A stretch of DNA of 64,000 nt from Adenophora triphylla var. japonica (Eukaryota; Streptophyta; Magnoliopsida; Asterales; Campanulaceae): assembly GCA_022495995.1 (NCBI GenBank), contig JAFEMH010007440.1:25894-89893 (forward strand), written 5' to 3'. The notes beneath the pieces were generated by a model that searched no databases, was not told the origin of the DNA, and saw only the letters and a list, made by a program, of their open reading frames with translations. This document shows, one piece after another, positions 10,001 to 20,512 of the stretch. The translations under genes and the position numbers were made by a program. The stretch's first letter is position 1, and each line of letters begins with the position of its first letter.

Positions 10001-11882
10001 AATCCAAATTTTCAAAAATATTAAGCAGGAAAAAGCAGTCGATCTGAGGAGTATATTGAAAAATGCTGCCATGGACGATAATACTGTTATAATTACAACG
10101 TTGAACAAAGCTTGGGCAGAACCAAACTCTATGTTCGACCTATTTCTTGAAAGCTTTCGGATTGGGTATCAAACACAAAAGCTTCTAAATCATTTGGTGG
10201 TTATAACATTAGACGAACATGCTTATGCTCGTTGTTTAAAAATACATTTGCATTGTTATGCTCATAAAACAAACGGGACTGATTTTTCTGGTGAAGCGGA
10301 ATTTATGAAGCCTGATTACCTTGACATGATGTGGTGGAGGCTTAATTTTCTTGGTTCGATTCTTCGTTTAGGATACAACTTCCTTTTCACGGTATGCATT
10401 TTTTTACCAATCTTAAATATTTTTAACCTATCTGAACATGTAGTAGGTTTGTTTAATTGCACGATTGATTTCTTTAGATTATTCTTTTTCACTTGATTGT
10501 ACGTTCTTAAAACTACACTAACTTTTTTTTTTTTTTAACAAATTATGCAATTCGGGGGTTGAAGTTGGTATGCAGTTTTGGGAGGGTTGAAGTTGGTATA
10601 AAATATGACCAATCACTAGAAATGGTAACTCATACAGATATAAACATTGATTTAATTTACAAGTCAATTTTTTTTAAAAATAATAATCATTTAGCATCAA
10701 AATACATACTCTGAGTTATTAATACTTACTCCCTCCGTCCCACTTCACTTGACACTAATTTCCATTTTGGTCCGTCCCACCTCACTTGACACTGTCCAAA
10801 ATGAAAAGTTTTTACACTCACAACACCAATCAAATCACTATTTTCTTCACTCATTCTCTTTCCTACTTTACCTTTTCTACTCACAACATTTTCTTTAATT
10901 AATTATTTCTCTTACTTTTTCTTAGTTACCGTGCCCATCTCTTTGATGCCAAGTGAACCGAGACGGAGGGAGTATTTATTAGATATATATTTATAGTAGC
11001 TAGCTAGACTTTTTTCTTAGCACCGCAACAAAAGATTTATCATACATTATATCATGAAAGCATGCTCTCTTTCCAATGTGTTTTAGCAATTTCTTAGGTG
11101 TAAAACTAAGAACATTATATAAAAGCATATATAATCTCTTGCTACGTCCAAATACATGAAACTTTTCTTCATTTTTGCAGGATACAGATATAATGTGGTT
11201 TCGAGACCCCTTTCCACATTTTTATGCCAAAGCTGATTTTCAAATCGCTTGTGATAACTTCAGTGGAAATGCGTTCGATATAAATAACCTTCCCAATGCA
11301 GGTTTTAAATTTGTGAAATCAAACAACAAAACCATTGAATTTTACAAGTTTTGGTGCAATGGAAGATTTCCTGGCTCAAAAACGCAAGATGTGCTTAATA
11401 AGATAAAATATGATCCTTTTATCAGTCAAATTGGACTGCAAATCAGGTTCTTGGATACAACTTATTTTGGTGGATTTTGTCAAACAAGCAAAGATTTGAA
11501 TAAAGTATGTACAATGCATGCAAATTGTTGCATTGGTCTAGACAACAAGGTTTTCGACCTTGGACTTATGCTCAATGATTGGCGAAAATATATGTCATCG
11601 CAAATGAATGCCGCACCACAAAACTCCTCATGGACTGTCCCTCAACGTTGCAGGTACGCAGAGCTCTACCATCTCATAACATGGTTGATTTATTTATATC
11701 CTCTATTTTCATCAAAATCATAGAGAACGAAACATAATCCATTGTCAGTTACTTTTATTTCACTTTTAAGTGATTTTTAATTGAATTTGTGTTCATACAG
11801 AATGCCATCTTCTAATTTGTCGTCTCTCACCCAAGTAGAAATTGGGGAAGGAAGTAAGACTATAACGAAATCCTTAACATGA
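7021..11882 (+). CDS. Nucleotide-diphospho-sugar transferase family protein (PF03407 type, At4g15970-like)
   Basis: A four-exon gene: 7021-7281, 10029-10391, 11181-11653 and 11801-11882. All introns are GT-AG. The exons total 1179 bp and encode 392 residues plus a TGA stop. Residues 43-59 (MVVLFAVAALLCLVFHF) form one membrane segment after a short cytosolic tail, as in type II Golgi enzymes. Exons two and three join exactly at NFLFT/DTDIMWFRDPFP, giving the DxD metal/nucleotide-sugar motif at residues 209-211. Further family signatures are IACDNFSGN, FKFVKSN, QDVLNKIK, FLDTTYFGGFC and CTMHANCC. The length fits the family (roughly 350-400). The likely role is a Golgi glycosyltransferase acting on wall polymers or glycoproteins; the substrate is unknown. 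Intron one (2.7 kb) and intron two carry MITEs. The last exon (27 codons) is short and Ser/Thr-rich and is the least certain part. Confidence 0.85.
8070..8822. mobile_element. MITE-like inverted-repeat element in intron 1
   Basis: An arm at about 8090-8130 containing 'cgccacgtggcagcc' then 'ttataggtc' is matched in reverse by an arm at about 8760-8800 ('ggctgccacgtgtcagg' preceded by 'ggcctatgag'). Both arms adjoin long A/T homopolymers. The interior is very AT-rich, with repeated 'gtaatac/attact' words in both orientations and no coding capacity. It sits inside intron 1 of the glycosyltransferase gene. The arms include a perfect G-box core (CACGTG). Exact ends and target duplication are not clear. 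Confidence 0.6.
9219..9451. mobile_element. Stowaway-like MITE in intron 1
   Basis: The terminus ctacctccgtccc faces gggacggagggag, flanked by TA on both sides (9217-9218 and 9452-9453). The two halves are almost perfectly complementary over their full length (a 233-bp hairpin), as expected for a Tc1/mariner-derived Stowaway element. Confidence 0.9.
10729..10972. mobile_element. Stowaway-like MITE in intron 2
   Basis: Starts ctccctccgtccc and ends gacggagggag, with flanking TA at 10727-10728 and 10973-10974. Only the outer parts are complementary; an internal 'gtcccacctcacttgacact' word repeats the start, typical of this plant MITE family. It is 244 bp long and non-coding. Confidence 0.85.
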
Positions 11883-12290
11883 GGAAAGTGTATCGGACAG
11901 GTGAATTTCTATTTGCTTTCATTAGAAGAAAGTAGAATCGTTCTTCTCATGGTAAAAAGTTAATTTTTTTTTTTAATCTCCCAGGGTGTCCACAGTTTTT
12001 GCTCGGGGCTAATGACTCTATAGTATGTGTATGGTGCCGAATCGAGTACTTCTCTCCAAAACAAACTTTAACCTTCAAACAGCATAAAAAGAGCGGAAAA
12101 GAGTCCATCAATATGACGCCATTATTATGGGATGCGAGTGGATATAAAAATGAATATTTGTTTGTGTTTCACAATTAGGTTTAGTTGTTGCTATCATTCT
12201 TGTTGTTGCTTTTTTTTTTTTCTTTGAGAGTAATTAAAAAAGGATAAAATATATTTTCACTTGGCTTCAAAACTCTTATTACATAATTCA
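11883..12290. other. 3' flank of the glycosyltransferase gene
   Basis: AT-rich sequence after the stop codon, presumably holding the 3' UTR; several AATAAA-like words occur but none can be singled out. T-run near 12211-12221. Nothing else recognised. Confidence 0.4.
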
Positions 12291-12291
12291 C

Positions 12292-12390
12292 TCAATGGGA
12301 CAAGAGCAAGAACCAGACCTTCTTCAGCCATCGCAAGAAATTTCCTCCATCAAACATGGCAAGTTTGACAAGTTCTGTTGGGGCCTCGAG
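12292..12390 (-). pseudogene. Short retroelement gag-like remnant
   Basis: On the minus strand an open stretch reads APTELVKLAMFDGGNFLRW and then KKVWFLLL before a stop. 'F-D/N-G-x-N-F-x-x-W' is the start motif of copia-type gag proteins. Only about 30 codons are present, between the host gene and the Copia-0 LTR, and no primer-binding site follows the LTR. Origin uncertain. Confidence 0.35.
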
Positions 12391-12419
12391 ACTTTATGCC
12401 ATGAATTTTGTCTTAAGAT

Positions 12420-12752
12420 TGTTGAAGCTTGACTTGAAAAACTTGTAACTATTGAACAATGAAAGAGACGAGGGAATAAGTCAATGTATGGAGATAATTC
12501 TCAACGTGATTATTATTCATGTAGTAGGTAGGATATATATACACTTTACAAACAAAGTCCTATCTAATTATCTATGGTAAAACTCTATACTAGGAAAGAG
12601 ATAATTACTATGACTAAATATATAGTACACAAAATAATACAAAATCAATCTAACAATATTATACCCTTATTTTCAGTGATTCATTGCTGAAGATGAGGTC
12701 AAAGATATGATTGAGTGATCCGGAAATTATAGAGGTCTAACCCCCTCCCCCC
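12420..12752 (-). repeat. Probable 3' LTR of Copia-0
   Basis: On the minus strand a G-rich polypurine tract (12731-12758, gattgaggggggggaggggg) is followed by an AT-rich segment of about 330 bp ending ...caagcttcaaca at 12420. The CA end and PPT placement fit a copia 3' LTR; the expected TG start is degraded (ttagacc). No second copy is in the window to confirm it. Confidence 0.5.
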
Positions 12753-12899
12753 CCTCAATCAAAGCGGCACGAGTGAGAGTTGAAGCTTGCCCGACAATAA
12801 TTGTAGACGAGGTCGGGACACACATTTAGTGAATAAGTCTGCAAGTTGGTCAGTTGTAGATACATATATAGGATAGACGAAGGAACCTGCGTTGTTGGA

Positions 12900-13197
12900 G
12901 ATCACGGACAAAATGGATCTATTTCTACAAGACGTGTGCGTGCATGAAAAACCGGGTTTCGCGCCATATGTAATGCTGAATTACTGTCGCAGTGAAGATG
13001 AGGCGGAGATAGGAAGAGACTGAGTTCTAGGAAGAGAAAGGAAAACCAACGCAATTCTGATGCAGTGGTTGCTAATGCTCGGTAATCAGGTTCGCTGCTG
13101 GACCGTGGTACTGTGGTTTGCTTCTTTGTTGTCCAAGAGACTAGGTTAGGACCCACAAATATGCATGCATCGGTAGTAGAACGACGATCATCAGGTG
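12900..13197 (-). pseudogene. Copia-0 RNase H (C-terminal pol) fragment
   Basis: The minus-strand reading contains DDRRSTTDACIFVGPNLVSW, then KKQTTVPRSS, YRALATTASEL, CDSNSALHMARNPVFHART, the typical copia RNase H order. The usual EAEYR acidic motif reads EPDYR. The reading is cut at 13197 by the Copia-1 insertion and its upstream part resumes beyond 18639. Confidence 0.85.
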
Positions 13198-13539
13198 TGT
13201 TGTGAATATGGCCCTCCACACCCAAGCAAACCTACAAGAATAATTAGTGCACACAAACCAAGCACAAGAAATCAACGAAACAGAAAAGAACACAAGAAAT
13301 TGTTAACCCAGTTCACCAAATTGATTGTCTACGTCTGGGGGCACTACCAAGCCAGGATCTTGCACTATGTAATTAGAATTTGTGTTACAATGAATAAAGG
13401 GGCGGAACATTGCTTTATATATGCCCAAGAAAGTATAAAACCAAACCCTAGCTTAAGCCCAGAAAACGCATTAAGCCCACGAACAAATTTCCTTGGCCGG
13501 CCTTGAGGCGCCCGCCTCAAGGTGCTCAAGCGGCCGCCT
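13198..13539 (-). repeat. Inverted, truncated LTR of Copia-1
   Basis: Begins tgttgtgaatatggcc, the reverse complement of the LTR's U5 end, and runs through R into U3, stopping at gcggccgcct. Two bases (AT, 13540-13541) separate it from the tgttgag start of the 5' LTR. The same AT precedes the 3' LTR (18107-18108, end of the polypurine tract). Confidence 0.92.
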
Positions 13540-13541
13540 AT

Positions 13542-14070
13542 TGTTGAGATAGGGACCAACCTTCGTCGTTTCTAGGAGCAGTATGAGGCGGGCGCATCAC
13601 CTGGATGGGGCGGGCGCCTCGCGTAACGTAATCTTGGCGTTGGCATCACTTGCTTGAGGCGGGCGCATGGCCATGCTTGGGGCGGGCGCCTCGAGCTCCG
13701 AAGGAAGGCATGGTTTGGAGCAATTTCCAGGCGGCCGCTTGAGCACCTTGAGGCGGGCGCCTCAAGGCCGGCCAAGGAAATTTGTTCGTGGGCTTAATGC
13801 GTTTTCTGGGCTTAAGCTAGGGTTTGGTTTTATACTTTCTTGGGCATATATAAAGCAATGTTCCGCCCCTTTATTCATTGTAACACAAATTCTAATTACA
13901 TAGTGCAAGATCCTGGCTTGGTAGTGCCCCCAGACGTAGCCAATCAATTTGGTGAACTGGGTTAACAATTTCTTGTGTTCTTTTCTGTTTCGTTGATTTC
14001 TTGTGCTTGGTTTGTGTGCACTAATTATTCTTGTAGGTTTGCTTGGGTGTGGAGGGCCATATTCACAACA
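13542..14070 (+). repeat. 5' LTR of Copia-1
   Basis: Starts tgttgagataggg and ends attcacaaca. U3 has repeated GC-rich words (ggcgggcgc, gcggccgc); a TATA box (tatataaa) lies at 13846-13853. Followed directly by the PBS. Confidence 0.93.
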
Positions 14071-14072
14071 AC

Positions 14073-14084
14073 TGGTATCAAAGC
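14073..14084 (+). other. Primer-binding site of Copia-1
   Basis: tggtatcaaagc is complementary to the 3' end of initiator tRNA-Met except for one base (the usual copia PBS is tggtatcagagc). Confidence 0.85.
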
Positions 14085-14125
14085 TCTTGGTTTAGGATCA
14101 AGGGAGTTGTTTCAAGCAATCAAGA

Positions 14126-14913
14126 ATGGGCAAGGACAAACAAGCGGTGGAGAAATTCGATGGGTCTGATTTCGGATATTGGAGGATGCAGATTGAAGAT
14201 CTCTTGTACAACAAAGATCTCTACAAGCCTCTGAAGGGAGTCAAACCGGAAGACGAAGAACAGGAAGAATGGGAACTCATGGATCGGAAGGCTTTAGGGG
14301 TGGTGAGATCTACTTTGTCAAAGTGGATCGCGAAGACTACCAAGAAGGCTACAACCACCAAGGAGCTATTGGATTATCTTACTGAGAGATTTGAAACTCC
14401 GTCACGCAAATAAGGTTGATTTGATACGCAAGATGGGTAGTCTCAAGATGCAAGAGGGAGGATCCTTGGCTAAACACATTGATGAGTTTATGGATGTCAT
14501 AGATTCATTGACTGCGGTGGCGATCAAGTTCGATGACGAGGTTCATGCATGTCTGTTGCTAGCTTCTTTACCGGCAAGTCGAGCGGAACGGTGGACTGAA
14601 TCAACGCTTCAAACAGTAAGAATAAATTGAAGTATGATGATGTTAAAGACTTTCTTTTAGGTGAAGAAAATCGCATGAAGAAGTTGGGGACATCAAGTGC
14701 TTCGGGATCGGCTTTGGCTACTACTAGTAGGGAAGCCGGTACTAGCAAACAGGAAGGACCGAATCAAGGGAGAACGTTGTGAGTGGTAAGGTCAAAGCTT
14801 GGAGAACAAAACCAAAGGTTGCAAAGGGTTCTGCTCAAAGGCTACTATTGTAAGGAGTTGGGACATTTCAAAAGGGATTGTCCTAATCGTAAGGGCAATC
14901 AGGTGAATGTGAC
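14126..14913 (+). pseudogene. Copia-1 gag (broken)
   Basis: Starts MGKDKQAVEKFDGSDFGYW, the N-terminal gag motif of Tnt1-type copia elements, and continues through the UBN2-like gag domain in two frames (shifts near 14400 and 14630). The zinc knuckle near 14840 reads GYYCKELGHFKRDC: the first Cys of CX2CX4HX4C is Gly (a TGC to GGC change), so RNA binding would be impaired. It is closely related to the gag of Copia-2. Confidence 0.88.
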
Positions 14914-14954
14914 AGTCGAAGGTGATGATGTACTTGTTCTTAGTGTCAGTAGTG

Positions 14955-15920
14955 CTAGAATCATGGGTGTGCTGGATTCGGGGGCATCATTCCACTCTTG
15001 CGGGCATAAGGAAGAGATGGAGAATTATACTTCCGGTGATTTCGGGAAGGTCTATCTAGCTGATGGGGAGCCTTTGGAAATCAAGGGGAAGGGGGATGTC
15101 GAATAGGAGCATCTGACGGAAGGTTCTACATCCGAACGGGGTTCGACACATTCGGGTTTGAAGAAGAACTTACTTTCAGTTGGGCAGTTGGATGATGAGG
15201 GTTACAAGGTGACTTTCGGCTGCAGGAACTGGGTTATTACCAAGGAGGATTGTGAGATCGCTCGGGGTAATAAGGAGGGTACTTTGTATTTGGCGAACAA
15301 CACCAAGGATAGTATTGCGGTGGCGTGCAGCCAAGGGTGATACCGATTTGTGGCAATGTCGATTGGGTCACATGAGTGAGACAGGATGAAGGTACTTTGT
15401 TCCAAGGGTCTACTACCGGGTTTGAAGACACCAACGTGGGGATCTGCGAAGATTGTATGTTTGGCAAACAAGGGAGAAATAATTTCTCAAGGACAGTTAG
15501 GGGTTTGAGGGAAGCAAAGTTGGAATTGGTTCACACGGACTTGTGGGGGCCATCTCCGGTTACATCTCTGGGTGGTGCGTCATATTACATGACTTTCATT
15601 GATGATTCTACAAGGAAGGTCTGGGTCTATTTCTTGAAGGGGAAAGATGAGGCTTTCGAGGTGTTCAAGAAGTGGAGGGCTTTGGTGGAGAATCAAACGG
15701 GACTTAAGCTTAAGTGCTTAAGATCGACAATGGTGGGGAGTATGAGCTTACCGAGTTTAGGGAATATTGTGCCGCGAATGGTATTCGTATGGAGAAGACT
15801 CCAAAGAAGACTCCACAACTCAACTGGGTAGCAGAGAGGATGAACAGGACTTTCAACGAGCGGGCTAGAAGTATGAGATTGAAGTGTGGACTTCCGAAGA
15901 CGTTCGGCATATGCAGCTGA
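14955..15920 (+). pseudogene. Copia-1 protease, gag-pre-integrase and integrase (broken)
   Basis: The protease motif VLDSGASFHSC (about 14970-15000) is intact. A gag-pre-integrase segment (LLSVGQLDDEGYKV) follows after a stop near 15104. Integrase carries HTDLWGP and FIDDSTRKVWVYFLKGK, then shifts frame near 15720 to NGGEYEL, the region of the catalytic Glu. The HHCC finger region around 15340-15450 is poorly preserved. Not functional as one polyprotein. Confidence 0.85.
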
Positions 15921-16479
15921 CACGGCAGCCTTTCTTGATCAATAGGGGACCGTCGGTTCCATTGGGGAATGGAATTCCAGAGGAAGCTTGGAGTGGCAAG
16001 GTGTAAATCTGTCCTTTCTTCGCGTATTTGGCTGCGCTTTCTTATGTTCATATTGACTCGCCGAAAGAACTAAATTAGATGCTAAGTCCGTTAAGTGTAC
16101 GTTTATTGGGTATGGCGGGGATGACTTCGGGTATAAATTTTGGGATGATAAAAACCATAAGGTTATTCGTAGTCGAGATGTGGTATTCAATGAACAGTGT
16201 TTTGTACAAGGATAGAAAGGGGGCATCTGATGACACTAGTTCGGAACCGGAGGTTGTAGAGGTTGATATTCCGACTTCGGGTGGGAGCAGATGGGCCATG
16301 TCATGTTGACCATGGTCGTGGAGGTCATCAAGATGAACCACATACTCCGTAACCGGATATTCCGCCGCGTAGATCCAGCAGACCGCGTGGATCACCCGAT
16401 GTATACTCCTTCGAATTATTATTTGTTGCCGATGCGTATAATGGGGAACCGGAATGTTATGCGGAGGCAGTCAGAGTGT

Positions 16480-17998
16480 GCTTTGTGACAAGTGGAAAGC
16501 TGCGATGGATGATGAGATGGTCTCATTGAAGGCTAACAAAACTTGGGAGTTGACTAAACTACCTAAGGGGAAGAAGGCGCCGCATAACAAATGGGTTTAC
16601 AGGATCAAGGAGGAAGCAGACGGTAGCAAGCGTTACAAGGCAAGACTCGGTTGTTAAAGGGTTTCAGCAGAAGTATGGTATTGACTACACCGAAGTGTTC
16701 ACTCCGGTTGTGAAGATGACCACTATCGAATGGTTCCGGGGATAGTAGTGGCGGATGACTTGTCACTAGAACAAAATGGATGTGAAGACTGCCTTTCTTC
16801 ATGGGGATTTGGAGGAGGAGATCTACATGGCACAACCAGAGGGTTACTTGTCTAAGGGTAATGAGGAGCTAGTTTGCAGATTGACTAAGAGCTTGTATGG
16901 CCTTAAACAAGCTCCTAGGCAAAGGGTACAGAAGTTTGACGGATTCATGCACGACATTGATTTCATCGATGTGAGGCGGATCATTGTTGCTACTTCAAGA
17001 ACACGGACAATGGGTATATTATCTTGCCGTTATATGTGGACGACATGTTGATAGCGGGCTCTAGCAAGAGAGAGGTAAACAAAGTTGAAGACTCGGCCTG
17101 TCGCAGCGGTTCGAGATGAAGGATTTGGGAGAGGCAAGGAAAATCTTGGGCATGCGGATTGATCGGAATAGGGAGTCGGGCAAGTTGGTTCTTTCGCAAG
17201 CAGAATATGTTGAGAAAGTCTTGGCAAGATTTTGTATGGAAGGGGCAAAACCAACGGGGACACCATTGGGTTTGCATTTCAAGTTATCCGAGAAAGACTC
17301 ACCTAGGGACAAGGAAGAGCGTGACAAGATGGAGAGAACTCCATATGCTTCAGCTGTGGGGAGTCTCATGTATGCAATGGTGTGTACAAGGCCGGACATT
17401 GCACATGCGGTGGGAGTTGTCACCGGTTCATGGGCAATCCAGAAAGCAACATTGGGAAGCGGTTAAGTGGATCCTACGATACTTGAAGGGTACTGCTGGT
17501 AAGGCTCTATGTTTTTCAAGCAAGGAAGTGGTGTTAGCGGGTTATGTTGATGCAGACTTGGCATCAAGTGATCTTGATAAAAGAAGGAGTACTACGGGCT
17601 ATGTGTTTACATTGGGTGGTACAATTATTTCTTGGGCTTCTAAGTTACAAAAGATCGTGGCTCGATCGGCTAGCGAAGCGAGAATATGTGGCGTGACGGA
17701 AGCAAGTAAAGAGATGGTTTGGGCTGCGAACTTCTTGGGTGAACTTGGGAAGACGCGAAGTGGTAATATTCTCTACAGTGACAGTCAGAGTGCAATTCAC
17801 TTGGCAAAGAATCCGGCGTTTCATTCGAGGACAAAGCATATTGAATTAAGGTTTCACTATATCAGACATCTCTTGGAGAAGAAGACTTTGTGGCTTGAGA
17901 AGATATTGGGATCGGAAAATCCGGCTGACATGTTGACAAAGGTTGTGAACCTTGAGAAATTGAAGCTGTGCAAAGCTTCAATTGGGCTTGAAGAATGA
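16480..17998 (+). pseudogene. Copia-1 reverse transcriptase and RNase H (broken)
   Basis: RT begins with the KWVYRIKEEADGSKRYKAR region, shifts near 16655, then shows MDVKTAFLHGDLEEEIYM and LYGLKQAPR. The YVDDM box near 17033 is in a different frame from its neighbours. RNase H (about 17530-17998) is open for a long stretch: DKRRSTTGYVFTLGG, DSQSAIHLAKNPAFHSRTKH, and ends with the ENPADMLTK tail. At least three frameshifts separate the domains. Confidence 0.88.
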
Positions 17999-18108
17999 GA
18001 GAGGAGGATGGCACTACCATGATCGAGGTGAGCACTAGGAGGACACCAAGGATGAGTTGAAGAACGGATACGGGGCTTGTATATGCGGTTGATCTCTAGG
18101 TGGGAGAT

Positions 18109-18639
18109 TGTTGAGATAGGGACCAACCTTCGTCGGTTCTAGGAGCGCATTTGAGGCGGGCGCATCACCTGGATGGGGCGGGCGCCTCGCGTAACGTAAT
18201 CTTGGCGTTGGCATCACTTGCTTGAGGCGGGCGCATGGCCATGCTTGGGGCGGGCGCCTCGAGCTCCGAAGGAAGGCATGGTTTTGGAGCAATTTCCAGG
18301 CGGCCGCTTGAGCACCTTGAGGCGGGCGCCTCAAGGCCGGCCAAGGAAATTTGTTCGTGGGCTTAATGCGTTTTCTGGGCTTAAGCTAGGGTTTGGTTTT
18401 ATACTTTCTTGGGCATATATAAAGCAATGTTCCGCCCCTTTATTCATTGTAACACAAATTCTAATTACATAGTGCAAGATCCTGGCTTGGTAGTGCCCCC
18501 AGACGTAGCCAATCAATTTGGTGAACTGGGTTAACAATTTCTTGTGTTCTTTTCTGTTTCGTTGATTTCTTGTGCTTGGTTTGTGTGCACTAATTATTCT
18601 TGTAGGTTTGCTTGGGTGTGGAGGGCCATATTCACAACA
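18109..18639 (+). repeat. 3' LTR of Copia-1
   Basis: Preceded by a purine-rich tract (ctaggtgggagat). Matches the 5' LTR nearly throughout; visible differences include 'agcgcatttgagg' here versus 'agcagtatgagg' there. Followed by the AGGTG target duplication. Confidence 0.93.
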
Positions 18640-18644
18640 AGGTG

Positions 18645-19740
18645 ACCCTGTCCAATTTGAGTTGAAGAATGCCCGCAAAGAAGTGTCCGGGGAGCAAAGA
18701 AAATTAAGGCCAGTGAATAGGGTACCTTTGACATAACGAAGTATTCTTTTGACTGCGCAATGAGGTGAGAAGTCCTAGGACTGTGCATGTGCTGACAAAC
18801 CTCATTTACTGCAAATGTGATGTCTAGACGAGTAAGTGTCAAATATTGGAGGCCACCAACCATACAGCGATAGGAAGTGACATCCGAGATAGGGTCTCCC
18901 ATGTGAGAACTAAGATGAGAACCGGTAATGAGTGGGGTGGTGGCCAGTTTGCATCCATCCATCTTGAACTTTCGGAGAAGATCAGAAGCATATCGAGTCT
19001 GACTGAAGAGAAGAGAAGACTCGGAGCGATGTGTTTCAATCCTGAAAAAGAAACCAAGAGGGCCTAGACGACGACTCTCAAAAGTATCACAAATAATATC
19101 AATAAATCAAGTCACCTCAGTAGGGGAGGAACCTGTGATAATGTAATCATCAACATAAAGCAATGTAGCCACAAGAGAGGAATCCGAATGTCGGATAAAG
19201 AGATAGCTATCCGATTTGCTGATGAAGAAGCCTATCGAAATAAGAAAATCATGGAGTCTACGAAACCAAGCTCGGGGTGATTGTTTTAGACCGTAGATGG
19301 AGCGATGAAGATGGCAAACATGATCCGGAAAATCGCATTAGAGAACCCCGGCGTTTGCTTCATGCATACTTTTTCTTGCAAAATACCATTAAGAAACGCA
19401 TTTCTTACATCTAGGCTGTTGCAAGGGCCATGTGCGAGAGTGAGCCGAACAAGGAGAGTTCGAGATCGTGGCGAGGCTTCACTACCGGGCTAAACGTTTC
19501 ATCATAATCCACATCCTCCTCGTTGTGAAAAACCTTGTGCCACAAGTCGTGCTTTGTGTCTATCAACGCCGCCATACGCTTTTCTCTTAACTTTGAAAAT
19601 CCACCGGCTACTAACAATGTTCACGGAAGGAAGACGTGGTACTAAGGTCCACATACCATTCTTGGACATGTCGGAGGGCTCATCCCGCATACCACGTTGC
19701 CAATGATCATGTGGAAGCTTGCTTGTTTCAAAGTTTTAGG
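18645..19740 (-). pseudogene. Copia-0 reverse transcriptase region (broken)
   Basis: Minus strand, upper end first: [40 protein letters not shown] (motifs at the RT start), then weak RT blocks including a YVDD-like coding stretch near 19140, and YRCMVGGLQYLTLTR with DITFAVNEVCQHMHSPR near 18800-18880. Several frameshifts. The reading stops at 18645, where Copia-1 entered. Confidence 0.82.
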
Positions 19741-19744
19741 TTCA

Positions 19745-20490
19745 AAGAACGAGAAACAAACGATAATTGACTTGATTTTCCTAAAGGACAAATGAGACAC
19801 TTAGAATGAGAAACAGGTCCACTAATAGGTAAGTGGACTTTATTGGCTAAAGACTTAAAAACCTGAGACGAAGGATGCCGAGGCGAGCATGTCATGTGAA
19901 TGAAGACGCACGCTCACCAACTAGAGCTAATAGATTGATCCGAGCCGAGGAATCAAATCGAAGAGTGTAGAGACCTTTTGTGCTACTGCATGAGAGAATA
20001 GTCTGCTTCGTGATTTTGTCCTTCACACGAAAACCACAACCATCAAATTTAAAGAAGCATTTATTATCAGCAGAAAATCGACGAATAGAAATAAGAGATT
20101 TATGCATATGTGGTACACACAAAAAATTACGAAGAGGGAAATTGCGATTATTAAGAGAGAAAGAAGATTGACTGATATGGGAAATGGGAATTTGTGAACC
20201 ATTTGCAATAGTAACCGTATCGATACCTTTATAGGGAGAAATATGACTTAACCCCTCAGCGGAAGATGTCATGTGATTGGTAGCCTCGGAATCTAAAACA
20301 AAAGATGGTGCCACATATCGATTATAAGTACCATAAGATACCTCTTGCGAGGAATGAGACGGAGATCCAAACGGAAGAGGATCTGCAGGAACATGAGAGC
20401 CATACAATGTAAAATTATCACAGTCCGGACAATCGGGAGCAGTATGTTCGGGTTTATGGAAATGCTGGCAGGCAGATTGCTCAATATGAA
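19745..20490 (-). pseudogene. Copia-0 protease and gag-pre-integrase remnant
   Basis: Minus strand: a zinc-finger-like CQHFHKPEHTAPDCPDC (near 20440-20480), then FVLDSEATNHMTS (protease; catalytic DSG changed to DSE), IPISHISQSSF and a gag-pre-integrase part ending near CPLGKSSQLSF. It passes directly into the RT start, so integrase has been deleted. Confidence 0.8.
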
Positions 20491-20512
20491 TAAAGGGATT
20501 AGGATGTATGTA

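Larger units (their letters stand above)
13198..18639 (+). mobile_element. Copia-1: Ty1/copia (Tnt1-like) element with an extra inverted LTR fragment
   Basis: The element proper is 13542-18639 with LTRs of 529 and 531 bp that differ at only a few positions by eye, so the insertion is young. A 342-bp inverted LTR fragment (13198-13539) is fused to its left end. The 5-bp target duplication AGGTG (13193-13197 and 18640-18644) encloses the fragment as well. Internal order is PBS, gag, protease, integrase, RT, RNase H. Every domain is recognisable but broken by frameshifts and stops, which is odd for such similar LTRs. It may have been copied in trans by an active relative. Confidence 0.92.
12420..20500 (-). 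mobile_element. Copia-0: old minus-strand Ty1/copia element split by Copia-1
   Basis: Remnants lie on both sides of Copia-1. To the left (12420-13197) are a probable 3' LTR, a G-rich polypurine tract and the RNase H end. To the right (18640 to about 20500) are RT, a gag-pre-integrase/protease region and a gag zinc-finger-like piece, all minus strand. The two sides join within the RNase H region if Copia-1 and one AGGTG copy are removed. Integrase is missing between the protease and RT parts, and the 5' LTR is gone where the element meets Gypsy-D. Multiple stops and frameshifts make it dead. Confidence 0.75.

Noticed and set aside
13198..13539. Independent inverted solo LTR next to Copia-1
   Set aside because: A separate insertion would have its own target duplication; instead one AGGTG pair flanks fragment plus element, and the fragment lacks its U3 end.
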